Below the pieces are notes generated by a model. It had not been told where the DNA came from. It did no database searches and worked only from the letters and a program-made list of their open reading frames with translations. Shown here piece by piece: positions 1 to 8,946 of a DNA stretch of 64,000 nucleotides (its first letter is position 1; every line of letters starts with the position of its first letter). A program made the position numbers and the translations under genes. The stretch is from NCBI RefSeq assembly GCF_030646015.1, contig NZ_JAUSLT010000121.1:29709-93708 (forward strand). The letters are read 5' to 3'. Origin of the DNA: Bradyrhizobium sp. GTDB taxonomy: Bacteria > Pseudomonadota > Alphaproteobacteria > Rhizobiales > Xanthobacteraceae.

Positions 1-2
1 TG

Positions 3-1673
3 ACCGGCTCGCAATCGGCCATCAATGCCGCGCTGGCCAATGGCGTGGTCTACATTCCGGAGTCGAATTACAGCGGGCCCAGCCAACTCACGGTCACCGT
101 CAACGACCAGGGCCATAACGGACCGGGCGGCGCGCAGTCGGCGACGGAGCATTTCGATTTCAACGTCGCGCCGGTCAACGACGCGCCGGATTTCACGGGC
201 GGCAGTGTCGGTACGGCGTCTGTGGCCGGTGCCGCGGTCGCGATCGCAACCGGGGTCTCGGCGAGCGATATCGACAGCGCCGACTACGTCGGCGGGTCGC
301 TGACCGCGACAGTGACGGCCGGAGGTCACCAGGGCGATACGCTGTCGATCGCGGAGAGCGGATACATCCACTACGATGCTTCCGGCCATATCGTGAGTTT
401 CGATTCCGACGGTGCGGCCAATGGGGCCAACTTTGTCGAAATCGGCACGCTCACCGACAATATCAACAGCCTGACGATCGCGCTGAACGGCAACGCTACC
501 GATGATGCCGTTGCCCGGCTGGCGCAGGCGATCCAGTTCGCGAACGGCAAGCAGGACGCGGTTCCCGGTACCCGGACGGTGACGTTCACGCTCAACGACG
601 GCGACGGCACCGCCAATGGCGGCCACAACACCGACTATTTCAATGCGACGGTGGATCTCGCCGCGGCGTCCTCCAACAACGCGCCCGTCGCGGGCAACGA
701 CAATGTCATTGTCCGCCCCGATTACATCGCCATCGCCAGCACGCTGATCACCAACGACAGCGACCCCGACGAGGACTCCTTCGCGATCTCCGGTGCTGCG
801 TACGGCGAGAACCAGGCGACGCCGGGCGACGGCACCTACACCATTCAGGGGCAGTACGGAACGATGCGGTTCTACGCCACCGAACAGGTATCGGTGACGT
901 TCGGGGGATTCGTCGACTTCCACGTCTATGCCGGCAACTACATCTACGCGATCGGCCAGGACGCCAACGGCGAGTCGATTCCCGGCATTCCGATCTACGA
1001 CCTGCAGCCAGGTCAACTGCCGGCGCTGACGGATGTATTCACCTACACCATCACCGACAGCCACGGCGCGGTCTCCGCTCCCGCTACAGTGACGGTGACG
1101 TTCGAGCCGTCGTACGTCGATCTCAGGGTGCGCACGGCGGACGGTTACGACACCACGACGCTGTGGAGCGATCTGCACGACGGCGACCTCACATCCATCG
1201 ACGCAAACCATCTCACGGTCGAGATCGGCGGCAGGACGATCGTGATCGATGCCAAGGGCCTGCAATGGACCGGTTCGATCGAGGAAGAGGTCACGCTGAC
1301 CGGCGGCCTCATCAGTGGCGTTCACGTCTCTGATGCATTTGGACCGCTTTTCGAGGCGACGCGTTTCAATATTCCGGCCACGGATATCGACGCCGCCGTG
1401 CAGAGTAACACCCCGGAGGCGTTCGACGCCATCCTCGCCGAATATGGTTATGACAGCCACGCAGCGCCGGTGCCGATGTGCTGCGGGGCGGCGATCTGGC
1501 CGACTACATCGATGCCGGGGGCGGCGCCGATACCATCGACGCCGGCAAGGGCAACGACGTCATTACCATCAGTGACAACGCCGCGTGGAATATCGACGGC
1601 GGTGACGGGGTCGACACCATCAGACTGTCCGGCGCCTTCAATCTGGCTGCCGGGCCCGAGGGTCAGAATCTGA
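3..1673 (+). CDS. Cadherin/VCBS-like repeat secreted protein, N-terminal-side fragment (5' end outside window)
   Basis: The reading frame is open from the left edge, so the true start lies outside the window. The protein is rich in Asp, Asn, Thr, Val and Gly and has repeated Ig-like or cadherin-like stretches. Examples are the VTVNDQG and NVAPVNDAPDF motifs near the left edge, VTFTLNDGDGTANGG around base 580, and NAPVAGNDNV around base 680. Such arrays are typical of very large type I-secreted adhesins or surface proteins. The sensible sequence ends near base 1455. The last 70 or so codons up to the stop at 1671-1673 look like out-of-frame translation of the RTX region that continues in another frame. 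The real product is therefore probably one long protein with the next feature, interrupted by a frame change. The adhesin role is inferred from family knowledge. Confidence 0.75.
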   Translation, partial: TGSQSAINAALANGVVYIPESNYSGPSQLTVTVNDQGHNGPGGAQSATEHFDFNVAPVNDAPDFTGGSVGTASVAGAAVAIATGVSASDIDSADYVGGSLTATVTAGGHQGDTLSIAESGYIHYDASGHIVSFDSDGAANGANFVEIGTLTDNINSLTIALNGNATDDAVARLAQAIQFANGKQDAVPGTRTVTFTLNDGDGTANGGHNTDYFNATVDLAAASSNNAPVAGNDNVIVRPDYIAIASTLITNDSDPDEDSFAISGAAYGENQATPGDGTYTIQGQYGTMRFYATEQVSVTFGGFVDFHVYAGNYIYAIGQDANGESIPGIPIYDLQPGQLPALTDVFTYTITDSHGAVSAPATVTVTFEPSYVDLRVRTADGYDTTTLWSDLHDGDLTSIDANHLTVEIGGRTIVIDAKGLQWTGSIEEEVTLTGGLISGVHVSDAFGPLFEATRFNIPATDIDAAVQSNTPEAFDAILAEYGYDSHAAPVPMCCGAAIWPTTSMPGAAPIPSTPARATTSLPSVTTPRGISTAVTGSTPSDCPAPSIWLPGPRVRI

Positions 1674-2701
1674 CCAACATCGAAATCATCGATCTCAACA
1701 AGACCGATGCCAACACCATCGTCGTCCAGCCCGAGGACCTGTATCAGGTCAATGCGGGCCATGTGGGACGAATTCTCGGCAACGGCAGCGACACCGTGGT
1801 GCTGGCCGGCGAGTATTACGGGCATCGCGACGGTCATTGGACTCTGGCGCAAACGGGCGCCTTCTATTCTCCTCCCGGCGATTCCGCGACGGCGGGGGTC
1901 TCGTTCGACATGTACGAATACAGGGACCAGGGGCTTCTCTTGGGGACGCTGTATGTGGAACAGGGTGTGACCGTCGACCGCGCGCCGGTCATCCTGACCA
2001 GCGATCTTCAGACCGGCGGAGACGACTTCGGCGGCACGATCGTAAGCCAGCTTTCGATCGCGGACGACCAGGCCAATGGGTTTACCGTCACTGTCGTGGC
2101 CGCTCACGGCACGTTGGCTCCCGTTGGCCCGCCATCAGAGATCAATAATTTCGACGATGGCACCGACGGCACGTTGTGGGGGGCGGGGCCTCTCGGATCC
2201 ATCAACCAGATGCTGACGGAAGGATGGATTTATACGCCCGACGAGAATGTCCCGCCGACCGACATGGTCACGATGACCATCGCCGACAACCTCGGCGGCA
2301 GCGATACCGTGAATTTCGTCTTCAACCAGACCGGCGAGGGCCCAATCACGCTGCAGGGCACTGCCCTCAAGGACGTGATCTTCGCGACCGGCTACAGCGA
2401 CACGCTCACGGGAGGCGCCGGCGCCGACCAGTTCGTGTTCACGGCCGATAGCGGCGTAGACACCGTCACCGATTTCAGGCCGGGCCAGGACAGGATCGAT
2501 CTGGTGAATGACCTTCCGTTCGATGCAGGCAATCAGGTTTCGTTCGACGCCTGGCTCACTTCCTCAGGCCAGGTCGTGCAGCAAGGTGCGGACACGCTCA
2601 TCACACTGGGTGACGACTCGATCCTGCTTTCGAATGTCAGCCGCAGCAGCCTGCACATGAACGATTTTATTCTGCATCCCAGCGGCGGCGGTTTCGACTA
2701 G
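1478..2701 (+). CDS. RTX (haemolysin-type calcium-binding) C-terminal part of the same secreted protein
   Basis: This frame opens after a stop at 1451-1453. It begins with a glycine/aspartate nonapeptide-type stretch (GADVLRGGD, GGGADTIDAGKGND) typical of RTX calcium-binding repeats. It ends with a second RTX-like unit (LTGGAGADQFVF) and the motif DTVTDFRPGQDRIDL, the usual C-terminal landmark before the uncleaved type I secretion signal. The formal start at GTG 1478 has no convincing ribosome-binding site and falls inside the repeat, so it is unlikely to be a genuine start. Its frame is shifted by -1 relative to the upstream part, as expected after loss of one base between about 1443 and 1470. 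A type I ATPase and adaptor lie at 16.3-19.3 kb and could export it, but the distance leaves this unproven. Confidence 0.7.
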   Translation: MLRGGDLADYIDAGGGADTIDAGKGNDVITISDNAAWNIDGGDGVDTIRLSGAFNLAAGPEGQNLTNIEIIDLNKTDANTIVVQPEDLYQVNAGHVGRILGNGSDTVVLAGEYYGHRDGHWTLAQTGAFYSPPGDSATAGVSFDMYEYRDQGLLLGTLYVEQGVTVDRAPVILTSDLQTGGDDFGGTIVSQLSIADDQANGFTVTVVAAHGTLAPVGPPSEINNFDDGTDGTLWGAGPLGSINQMLTEGWIYTPDENVPPTDMVTMTIADNLGGSDTVNFVFNQTGEGPITLQGTALKDVIFATGYSDTLTGGAGADQFVFTADSGVDTVTDFRPGQDRIDLVNDLPFDAGNQVSFDAWLTSSGQVVQQGADTLITLGDDSILLSNVSRSSLHMNDFILHPSGGGFD

Positions 2702-2919
2702 CACCGGCTACGCCAGCCGCGGAATGTCCATCCGCCCGACCTCGGCCAGCACCGCGGCGAGATCCTGATGCTCCGAGCCGCTCACACGGTTGAACATCGG
2801 CAATTCCCGCAGAACCCCTGGATCGGACCACCCAGCATACAACCGATTTATGCGCGGGTTATAGTATTGTCCCCACCGGCATCTGGTGCCGCAATCCCCT
2901 GATGTGATACCCAATCGGA

Positions 2920-5148
2920 ATGAAGCGGCTGAGGGTAGTGCGGCGCTGGTTCAAGCGCAGGTTCGGGATTGCCAGGCTGGTCTGCCTCGCGATCCTGCTC
3001 GGGCTGGCGGCGCTGCGCGTCGCCGACCCCTTTGCGATCGAGGAGCTCAGGGTCAGGACCTTCGACGGCTTCCAGGTCATCGAGCCCCGGGTCAAGACGG
3101 CCAAGCCGGTCACCATCATCGACATCGACGAAAAGAGCCTGGCAAAGCTCGGCCAGTGGCCGTGGCCGCGGACCCAGGTCGCGGATCTGATCGACAAGCT
3201 CACCGCGCTCGGCGCCGTCGTGATCGCCTTCGATATCGTGTTCGCGGAGCCCGACCGGCTCAATCCGGCGGTCGCGGCCGACACCATCCCCAATCTCGAC
3301 GAGGATGTCAGGGCCAAGCTGCGCGCGCTGCCGAGCAACGATCGGATCCTTGCCGATTCGCTCAAGCGCTCGCGCGTGGTGCTGGGCCAGTCCGGCTTTC
3401 CCTATGTGCTCGGCGAGCTCGACAAATCGTTGCCGGTGACGGGGCTGGCGATGCGCGGCGAGGAGCCGCAGCCGTTCCTGTACGATTTTCCAGGCCTGCT
3501 GCGCAACGTCCCGGTGCTGGAGCAGGCGGCTGCGGGGCGTGGCCTGTTCACGATCAAGAACGAGCGGGACGGCATCGTGCGGCGGGTGCCGATGATCATG
3601 CTGGCGCAGGGCGCGACCATGCCGTCGCTGAGTTTTGAAATGCTGCGGGTCGCATCCGGCTCCGGCACGATCCTGACCAAGGCCGACAAGGCCGGCATGC
3701 AAAGCGTCGCCGTCTCGGGCTTCGAGGTCCCGACCGATCGCAACGGCCAGGTCTGGGTGCATTTCGCTCGCCGCGATCCATCGATCTACGTCTCGGCGAT
3801 CGACGTACTTGAAGGCCGTGTCCCGCCCGAGAAGATTGCGCAGAAGCTGATACTGATCGGCACCTCGGCGGTCGGTCTTCTCGACACCAAGACGACGCCG
3901 GTCGATCCTGTCATGCCCGGTGTCGAAATTCACGCCCAGGTGCTCGAAAGCGTGCTGACCCGAACCGTGTTGTCGCAGCCCAATTGGGCTATATCAGCGG
4001 AATTCTTCTTTGCACTCATCCTCGGGCTTCTGGTGATCGCATTTGCGCCGATGTTCGGACCGGTCACCCTGGTTGCGGTCGGCGTCCTGTTTGCCTCGGC
4101 GCTGATCGGCACCTCCTGGTATTTCTACACCCAGCACCGGCTGCTGATCGATTTCACCTACCCGCTGGCGTCGACCATGTCGATTTACCTGACCCTGGTG
4201 TTCTCGAGCTTCGTGCGGGAGCAGAAGCAGCGGCGGCAGATTCGCTCGGCCTTCGGCCAGTATCTGTCGCCGGCGCTGATCGAGCAGCTGGCGCAGTCGC
4301 CGGAAAAGCTCCAGCTCGGCGGCGAGGAGCGCGAGATGACGATCATGTTTTCCGACGTCCGCGGCTTCACCACCATCTCGGAATCCTACAAGCACGATCC
4401 GCAGGGCCTGACGGCGCTGATGAACCGGTTCCTGACGCCGCTGACCAACGCCATTCTCGATCGCAAGGGCACCATCGACAAATACATGGGCGACGCCATC
4501 ATGGCGTTCTGGAACGCGCCGCTCGACGACAATCAGCACGAGATCAATGCCTGCGAAGCCGCGCTCGACATGCTGGAGCGGATCGACCAACTCAATCAGG
4601 AGCGCGAGATCGAGGCGCAGGACGGCGGCCACGTCTATATCCCGATCAATGTCGGCGTCGGCCTCAATACCGGTGTCTGTGTCGTCGGCAATATGGGGTC
4701 CAATTTGCGCTTCGACTATTCGGTGCTGGGCGACAGCGTCAATCTGGCCTCAAGGCTGGAGGGGCAGTCCAAGGAGTACGGATTCCCGATCATCATCGGC
4801 TCGAAGACCGCGATGGCGGTCAAGGACAAGTTCGCGATTCTCGAACTCGACTTCATCATGGTCAAGGGCAAGAAGGAGCCCGAGGTGATCTACGCCATCG
4901 CCGGCCGCGAGGACACCGCGCAGTCCGAAAGCTTTCAGCGTTTGCGCAACCTGACCATCGAGATGCTGGCATGCTATCGCAACCGCGACTGGGACGGCGC
5001 GCTGGCGGCGATCGCGCGCGGCCGCAAGTCCGACGACGGACACGCGCTGGAATATCTGTACAATTTGTACGAGGCCCGAATCCGCCTCTATCAGGAAAAC
5101 CCGCCGCCGGAAAACTGGAACGGCGCATTCGCGTTGCTGACGAAGTAG
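2920..5148 (+). CDS. CHASE2-domain class III adenylate cyclase
   Basis: A membrane-bound sensor cyclase of 742 residues that probably makes cAMP from ATP. An N-terminal membrane helix (about 20-40) precedes a long extracytoplasmic CHASE2 sensor (about 45-345, with the IIDIDEKSLAKLGQWPWPR signature). Three membrane helices follow (about 353-425), then a cytoplasmic cyclase domain (about 470-650). Metal-binding aspartates sit in FSDVRGFTT and MGDAIMAFW. The Lys of KYMGD and the Asp of FDYSVLGD are the pair that selects adenine, and NLASRLE carries the transition-state Asn/Arg. All key residues are present, so it should be active. The C-terminal 80 residues look like a short helical extension. 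It stands alone, with a palindromic repeat downstream. Its signal is not apparent. Confidence 0.9.
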   Translation: MKRLRVVRRWFKRRFGIARLVCLAILLGLAALRVADPFAIEELRVRTFDGFQVIEPRVKTAKPVTIIDIDEKSLAKLGQWPWPRTQVADLIDKLTALGAVVIAFDIVFAEPDRLNPAVAADTIPNLDEDVRAKLRALPSNDRILADSLKRSRVVLGQSGFPYVLGELDKSLPVTGLAMRGEEPQPFLYDFPGLLRNVPVLEQAAAGRGLFTIKNERDGIVRRVPMIMLAQGATMPSLSFEMLRVASGSGTILTKADKAGMQSVAVSGFEVPTDRNGQVWVHFARRDPSIYVSAIDVLEGRVPPEKIAQKLILIGTSAVGLLDTKTTPVDPVMPGVEIHAQVLESVLTRTVLSQPNWAISAEFFFALILGLLVIAFAPMFGPVTLVAVGVLFASALIGTSWYFYTQHRLLIDFTYPLASTMSIYLTLVFSSFVREQKQRRQIRSAFGQYLSPALIEQLAQSPEKLQLGGEEREMTIMFSDVRGFTTISESYKHDPQGLTALMNRFLTPLTNAILDRKGTIDKYMGDAIMAFWNAPLDDNQHEINACEAALDMLERIDQLNQEREIEAQDGGHVYIPINVGVGLNTGVCVVGNMGSNLRFDYSVLGDSVNLASRLEGQSKEYGFPIIIGSKTAMAVKDKFAILELDFIMVKGKKEPEVIYAIAGREDTAQSESFQRLRNLTIEMLACYRNRDWDGALAAIARGRKSDDGHALEYLYNLYEARIRLYQENPPPENWNGAFALLTK

Positions 5149-5167
5149 GGCCGCGGCGCAAGCGATC

Positions 5168-5287
5168 GTAGGGTGGGCAAAGCGTCCGCCAGAGCTCAAA
5201 GAGCGAAGGCGGATGCGTGCCCACCATCTTGACGAAGCATCGCGAATGGTGGGCACGGCGCGAAGAGTGCGCCTTTGCCCACCCTAC
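5168..5287. repeat. Palindromic intergenic repeat, family A (copy 1)
   Basis: The ends are inverted copies of GTAGGGTGGGCAAAG, and an inner inverted pair (GTGCCCACCAT/ATGGTGGGCAC) is nested inside. The element lies between two convergent genes. Two more copies are at 19347-19432 and 63426-63540. Confidence 0.85.
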
Positions 5288-5296
5288 GGCTTTCCT

Positions 5297-6904
5297 CTAC
5301 TCCAGCCCGATCGTGGTCAGATCCTGAAACCAGTGCTGCGCCTGCACGAATTTCTTCACCTTGGGCGACAGCGCATGCGGGTTGGTGTCATGCACCACCC
5401 ACACCAGGGTGGCGTCGTCGACGATCATCGCATGGGCCTGCGCCAGCAATTCATCCTGTTTGGCGACATCGAAGTTCTGCTTGGCCTCGTCGATCAGCGC
5501 GTCGACCTTCGGATTCTTGTAGCCGCCCCAGTTGACGCCGACCGGCGCGATCTGGCCGGAATGGAAGAACCGCACGATGGCGTAGAGCGGGTCCGAGGTC
5601 ACATAGGCGATGTTGTTGGAGGTGATGCCGGCGTTCATTTCGTCCGCCGCGCCCTTGCGCCAGGCCGTATATAGATTCTCGAGCTCGACCACCTTGAAGT
5701 CGACCTCGATGCCGATCTCCTTGAAGCTCTGCTGCAGGAATTCGTTCATCGGCAGCGACAGCATCTGCCCGGTGCCGCCTTGCGCGATGACGAAGGTGGT
5801 CTTCAGCGGCTTCTCTTTGGAGTAGCCGGCTTCCTGCACCAGCTTCTTCGCCGCCGCCAGATCGTATTTGAGATCAAAGGAAGGCTTGCCGAACCACGGG
5901 CTCGACGGATCGACCTGGCCCTTGGCGGGTTTGGCGAGGCCGTTCATCAGGCCGACCACCGCCTCGCGGTCGATCGCGAGGTTGAGCGCCTTGCGCAGGC
6001 GGATGTCGGTCCAGGGCGAGCCCGGCAGCACGCTGAGATGGTAATTCCATACATGCGGGGTGATGTTGTCGACGATGCGCATTCCTGCCGATTTCAGCTG
6101 CGGCACCGCGTCCGGCGCCGGCGTCTCGATCAGGTCCACCTGTCCGGCCAGCAGCGCGTTGGTGCGCGTCAGCGCTTCCGGCATCGGGATCAGGATGATC
6201 TTGTCGGCCTTGGGAAGACGCTTCTTGTTCCAGTAGTCCGCATTCTTCGAAAGTTCCGCGAGTTCGCGCGGCACCAATTTAGTCAGTTTGAACGGTCCGG
6301 TGCCTGAAGGTGAGGCAGCGAACTTGTCCCAGTCCTTGCCGAGCTTCTCGTATTGCGCCGGACTGGAGACCAGGAACCAGAGCATCTGATAGGGGAAGAA
6401 GGAGTCGACGGCCTTGGTGGTGATTTCGATGGTGGAACCGTCGACCTTGGCGTAGCTCGCCACCGAGGGCAGCCGGGTCTTGACCTGCGCGCTCTGCCGC
6501 TTGTCGAATTGCGGCGCCTTGTCGTTGAGCACCTTGTCCAGATTCCAGATCACCGCATCGGCGTTGAAATCGCTGCCGTCATGGAACTTGACGCCCTGCC
6601 GCAGCGTGAACCGCCACTTCTTCTTGTCGGCTTCATCGACCTTCCATTCGGTGGCCAGCCCAGGCACCAGCTTGCCGGGCCGCTCCGACACGTCCATTTC
6701 CCAGGCGACCAGCGGGTCGTAGATCGTATAGGCGCTGAATTGATAGGCACCTGCTCCGCGATCGGGCTGTCCGGTGGTCAGCGGAATGTCCGCCATCGAG
6801 ATTCCGTACCGCACCACTGTCTCGGCTTGCGCCGGTACGGCGAACAGGCCGGCGCTGACGGCAAGTGCCGCGGCAGCAAGAAGCATCGAGTTTCGGGTGC
6901 GCAT
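5297..6904 (-). CDS. ABC transporter solute-binding protein, family 5 (peptide/opine type)
   Basis: A periplasmic binding protein of about 535 residues of the DppA/OppA class (SBP_bac_5). The start chosen at 6904 gives a clean signal peptide (MRTRNSMLLAAAALAVSAG followed by a cut near AQA). A GGAG sits about nine bases upstream. Longer starts up to 6970 would add an unlikely leader before the signal. The mature N terminus (ISMADIPLTTGQPDRG) closely resembles that of the divergently transcribed protein at 7104 (AADIPRTLGQPDQG), so the two are paralogues. No permease or ATPase follows on this strand. It probably shares the membrane components of the operon starting at 7104 and may widen their substrate range. 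The substrate cannot be read from sequence. Confidence 0.9.
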   Translation of the reverse strand: MRTRNSMLLAAAALAVSAGLFAVPAQAETVVRYGISMADIPLTTGQPDRGAGAYQFSAYTIYDPLVAWEMDVSERPGKLVPGLATEWKVDEADKKKWRFTLRQGVKFHDGSDFNADAVIWNLDKVLNDKAPQFDKRQSAQVKTRLPSVASYAKVDGSTIEITTKAVDSFFPYQMLWFLVSSPAQYEKLGKDWDKFAASPSGTGPFKLTKLVPRELAELSKNADYWNKKRLPKADKIILIPMPEALTRTNALLAGQVDLIETPAPDAVPQLKSAGMRIVDNITPHVWNYHLSVLPGSPWTDIRLRKALNLAIDREAVVGLMNGLAKPAKGQVDPSSPWFGKPSFDLKYDLAAAKKLVQEAGYSKEKPLKTTFVIAQGGTGQMLSLPMNEFLQQSFKEIGIEVDFKVVELENLYTAWRKGAADEMNAGITSNNIAYVTSDPLYAIVRFFHSGQIAPVGVNWGGYKNPKVDALIDEAKQNFDVAKQDELLAQAHAMIVDDATLVWVVHDTNPHALSPKVKKFVQAQHWFQDLTTIGLE

Positions 6905-7103
6905 GTACCAGGCTCCGTGAGGGGGAAACGGATTGTGCATTGCAAACTTGATGCCAGAATAGGCATTCATTCCCTGCGCCGGCCCGCGGTCACAACGAAT
7001 TGTGCGTCAAATAGCCTTTCGGAGAATAATTGCTTCCCTTGGCATGCGCGTTGCATGAGATTGCATAAGAAATAGTCATCAAAAACGAGAAGGAGTTGCT
7101 GGG

Positions 7104-8768
7104 ATGCGTGCTGCAAAATCTTGGAAATATCGGGCCGCCACATTCGCCGTGCTTGGGGTTGGCCTGGTCGCCGCACTGCCGCAGGCAGCCGTCGCCCAAA
7201 CCACCCTGCGCATCGGCATGACCGCCGCCGATATTCCGCGCACGCTGGGCCAACCCGACCAGGGTTTCGAGGGCAACCGCTTCACCGGCCTCACCATGTA
7301 TGACGCCCTGACGCTGTGGGACCTCTCCTCTGCCGACAAGCCGAGCGTCGTGATTCCCGGGCTCGCGACCGAATGGAAGGTCGACGAGGCCGACAAGAAG
7401 AAGTGGACGTTCAAGCTTCGCCCCGGCGTCAAATTTCACGACGGCTCGCCGTTCAATGCCGACGCCGTGGTCTGGAACGTGGAAAAGGTGCTGAAGCAGG
7501 ATGCGCCGCATTTCGATCCGAGCCAGGTCGGCGTCACCGCGTCGCGGATGCCGACGCTGGCTTCCGCGCGCAAGATCGACGATCTCACGGTGGAATTGAC
7601 CACCAAGGAGCCGGACAGCTTCCTGCCGATCAACCTGACCAACCTGTTCATGGCGAGCCCGGCAAAATGGCAGAAGCTGTTCGAGACGGCGGAAGGCGCT
7701 GACGCCAAGGCCAAGTCGCAGGCCGCCTGGGCCGGCTTCGCCCGCGACGCTTCCGGCACCGGGCCATGGAAGATGTCGAAGTTCACGCCGCGCGAGCGGC
7801 TCGAACTGGTGAAGAACGAGGCCTATTGGGACAAGGCGCGCGTCCCCAAGGTCGACAAGATGCTGCTGTTGCCGATGCCCGAGGCCAATGCCCGCACCGC
7901 GGCGCTGCTCTCCGGCCAGGTCGACTGGATCGAAGCCCCGGCGCCGGATGCGGTGAAGGAAATCAAGGCGCGCGGATTCCAGCTGCAGTCAAATGAGTCG
8001 CCGCATGTCTGGCCGTGGCAGTTCTCGCGCGTCGAGGGTTCGCCCTGGAACGACATCCGCGTTCGCAAGGCGGCCAATCTGTGCATCGATCGCGAAGGGC
8101 TGAGGGACGGCCTGCTGGCCGGCCTGATGGTGCCGGCGACCGGCACTTTCGAGCCCGGTCATCCCTGGCGCGGCAAGCCGACTTTCCAGATCAAGTATGA
8201 CAAGGCCGCGGCGCAGAAGCTGATGCAGGAAGCCGGCTTCGGCCCGACCAAGAAGCTGACGGTGAAGACCCAGACCTCGGCGTCGGGTTCGGGCCAGATG
8301 CAGCCATTGCCGATGAACGAGTATCTGCAGCAGGCTCTGGGCGAATGCTATTTCGACGTGCAGCTCGACGTGATCGAGTGGAATACGCTGTTCACCAACT
8401 GGCGCCGCGGCGCCAAGGACCCCACCGCCAATGGTGCCAATGCCACCAACGTCACCTATGCGGCGATGGACCCGTTCTTTGCCCTGGTGCGCTTCCTGCA
8501 ATCGTCGATGGCGCCGCCGGTCTCGAACAATTGGGGTTTCATCAATAATCCCAAGTTCGACGAACTGGTGACCAGGGCGCGCCAGACCTTCGAACCGGCG
8601 GCGCGCGATGCGGCGCTGGCCGAACTGCATGCGGCCTCGGTCGACGACGCGGCGTTCCTCTATGTCGCCCACGACGTCTCTCCGCGCGCCATGAGCCCCA
8701 AGGTCAAGGGCTTCGTGCAGCCGAAGAGCTGGTTCGTGGACTTCTCGCCGATCTCCATGACGCCGTGA
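7104..8768 (+). CDS. ABC transporter solute-binding protein, family 5; first gene of importer-amidase operon
   Basis: A 554-residue periplasmic binding protein of the DppA/OppA class with a signal peptide ending near AVAQTTL. The ATG is preceded by AAGGAG at a good distance. The motif VDEADKKKWTFKLRPGVKFH is typical of the family and nearly matches the same region of the divergent protein at 5297-6904. It heads an operon in order: binding protein, two permeases, ATPase, AtzG-like peptide, amidase, second ATPase. The 199-base gap to the divergent paralogue should hold both promoters. The presence of an amidase suggests the ligand contains an amide or is a small peptide-like nitrogen compound; this is inference. 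Confidence 0.92.
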   Translation: MRAAKSWKYRAATFAVLGVGLVAALPQAAVAQTTLRIGMTAADIPRTLGQPDQGFEGNRFTGLTMYDALTLWDLSSADKPSVVIPGLATEWKVDEADKKKWTFKLRPGVKFHDGSPFNADAVVWNVEKVLKQDAPHFDPSQVGVTASRMPTLASARKIDDLTVELTTKEPDSFLPINLTNLFMASPAKWQKLFETAEGADAKAKSQAAWAGFARDASGTGPWKMSKFTPRERLELVKNEAYWDKARVPKVDKMLLLPMPEANARTAALLSGQVDWIEAPAPDAVKEIKARGFQLQSNESPHVWPWQFSRVEGSPWNDIRVRKAANLCIDREGLRDGLLAGLMVPATGTFEPGHPWRGKPTFQIKYDKAAAQKLMQEAGFGPTKKLTVKTQTSASGSGQMQPLPMNEYLQQALGECYFDVQLDVIEWNTLFTNWRRGAKDPTANGANATNVTYAAMDPFFALVRFLQSSMAPPVSNNWGFINNPKFDELVTRARQTFEPAARDAALAELHAASVDDAAFLYVAHDVSPRAMSPKVKGFVQPKSWFVDFSPISMTP

Positions 8769-8790
8769 TCGGCGGACTTTGCGCTTTCTA

Positions 8791-8930
8791 CCCTCTCCCC
8801 CTGCGGGAGAGGGTGGATCGAATGCGCTTCAGCGCATTCGAGACGGGTGAGGGGTCTGTCTCCGCGGATGCAGACCCCTCATCCGGCGCGGACTGCGTCC
8901 GCGCCACCTTCTCCCACAAGGGGAGAAGGG
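8791..8930. repeat. Palindromic intergenic repeat, family C (copy 1)
   Basis: The outer arms are CCCTCTCCCC...GGGAGAGGG on the left and CTTCTCCC/GGGAGAAGG on the right. Inner inverted pairs include GCGCTTCAGCGC and AGACCCCTCA/TGAGGGGTCT. It fills the gap between the binding protein and the first permease. Other copies are at 9941, 11046 and 15051. Confidence 0.85.
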
Positions 8931-8946
8931 AAGAAAAAGGTGACCA

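Noticed and set aside
2708..2914. Reverse 68-residue frame ending VLAEVGRMDIPRLA
   Set aside because: The last 30 residues look protein-like and may be a gene remnant, but there is no ribosome-binding site and the upstream half overlaps the promoter of the cyclase gene.
2848..3933. Long reverse frame of 361 residues opposite the cyclase
   Set aside because: Antisense shadow in high-GC DNA, rich in Arg, His and Asp, with no family motif; the forward cyclase has all catalytic residues.
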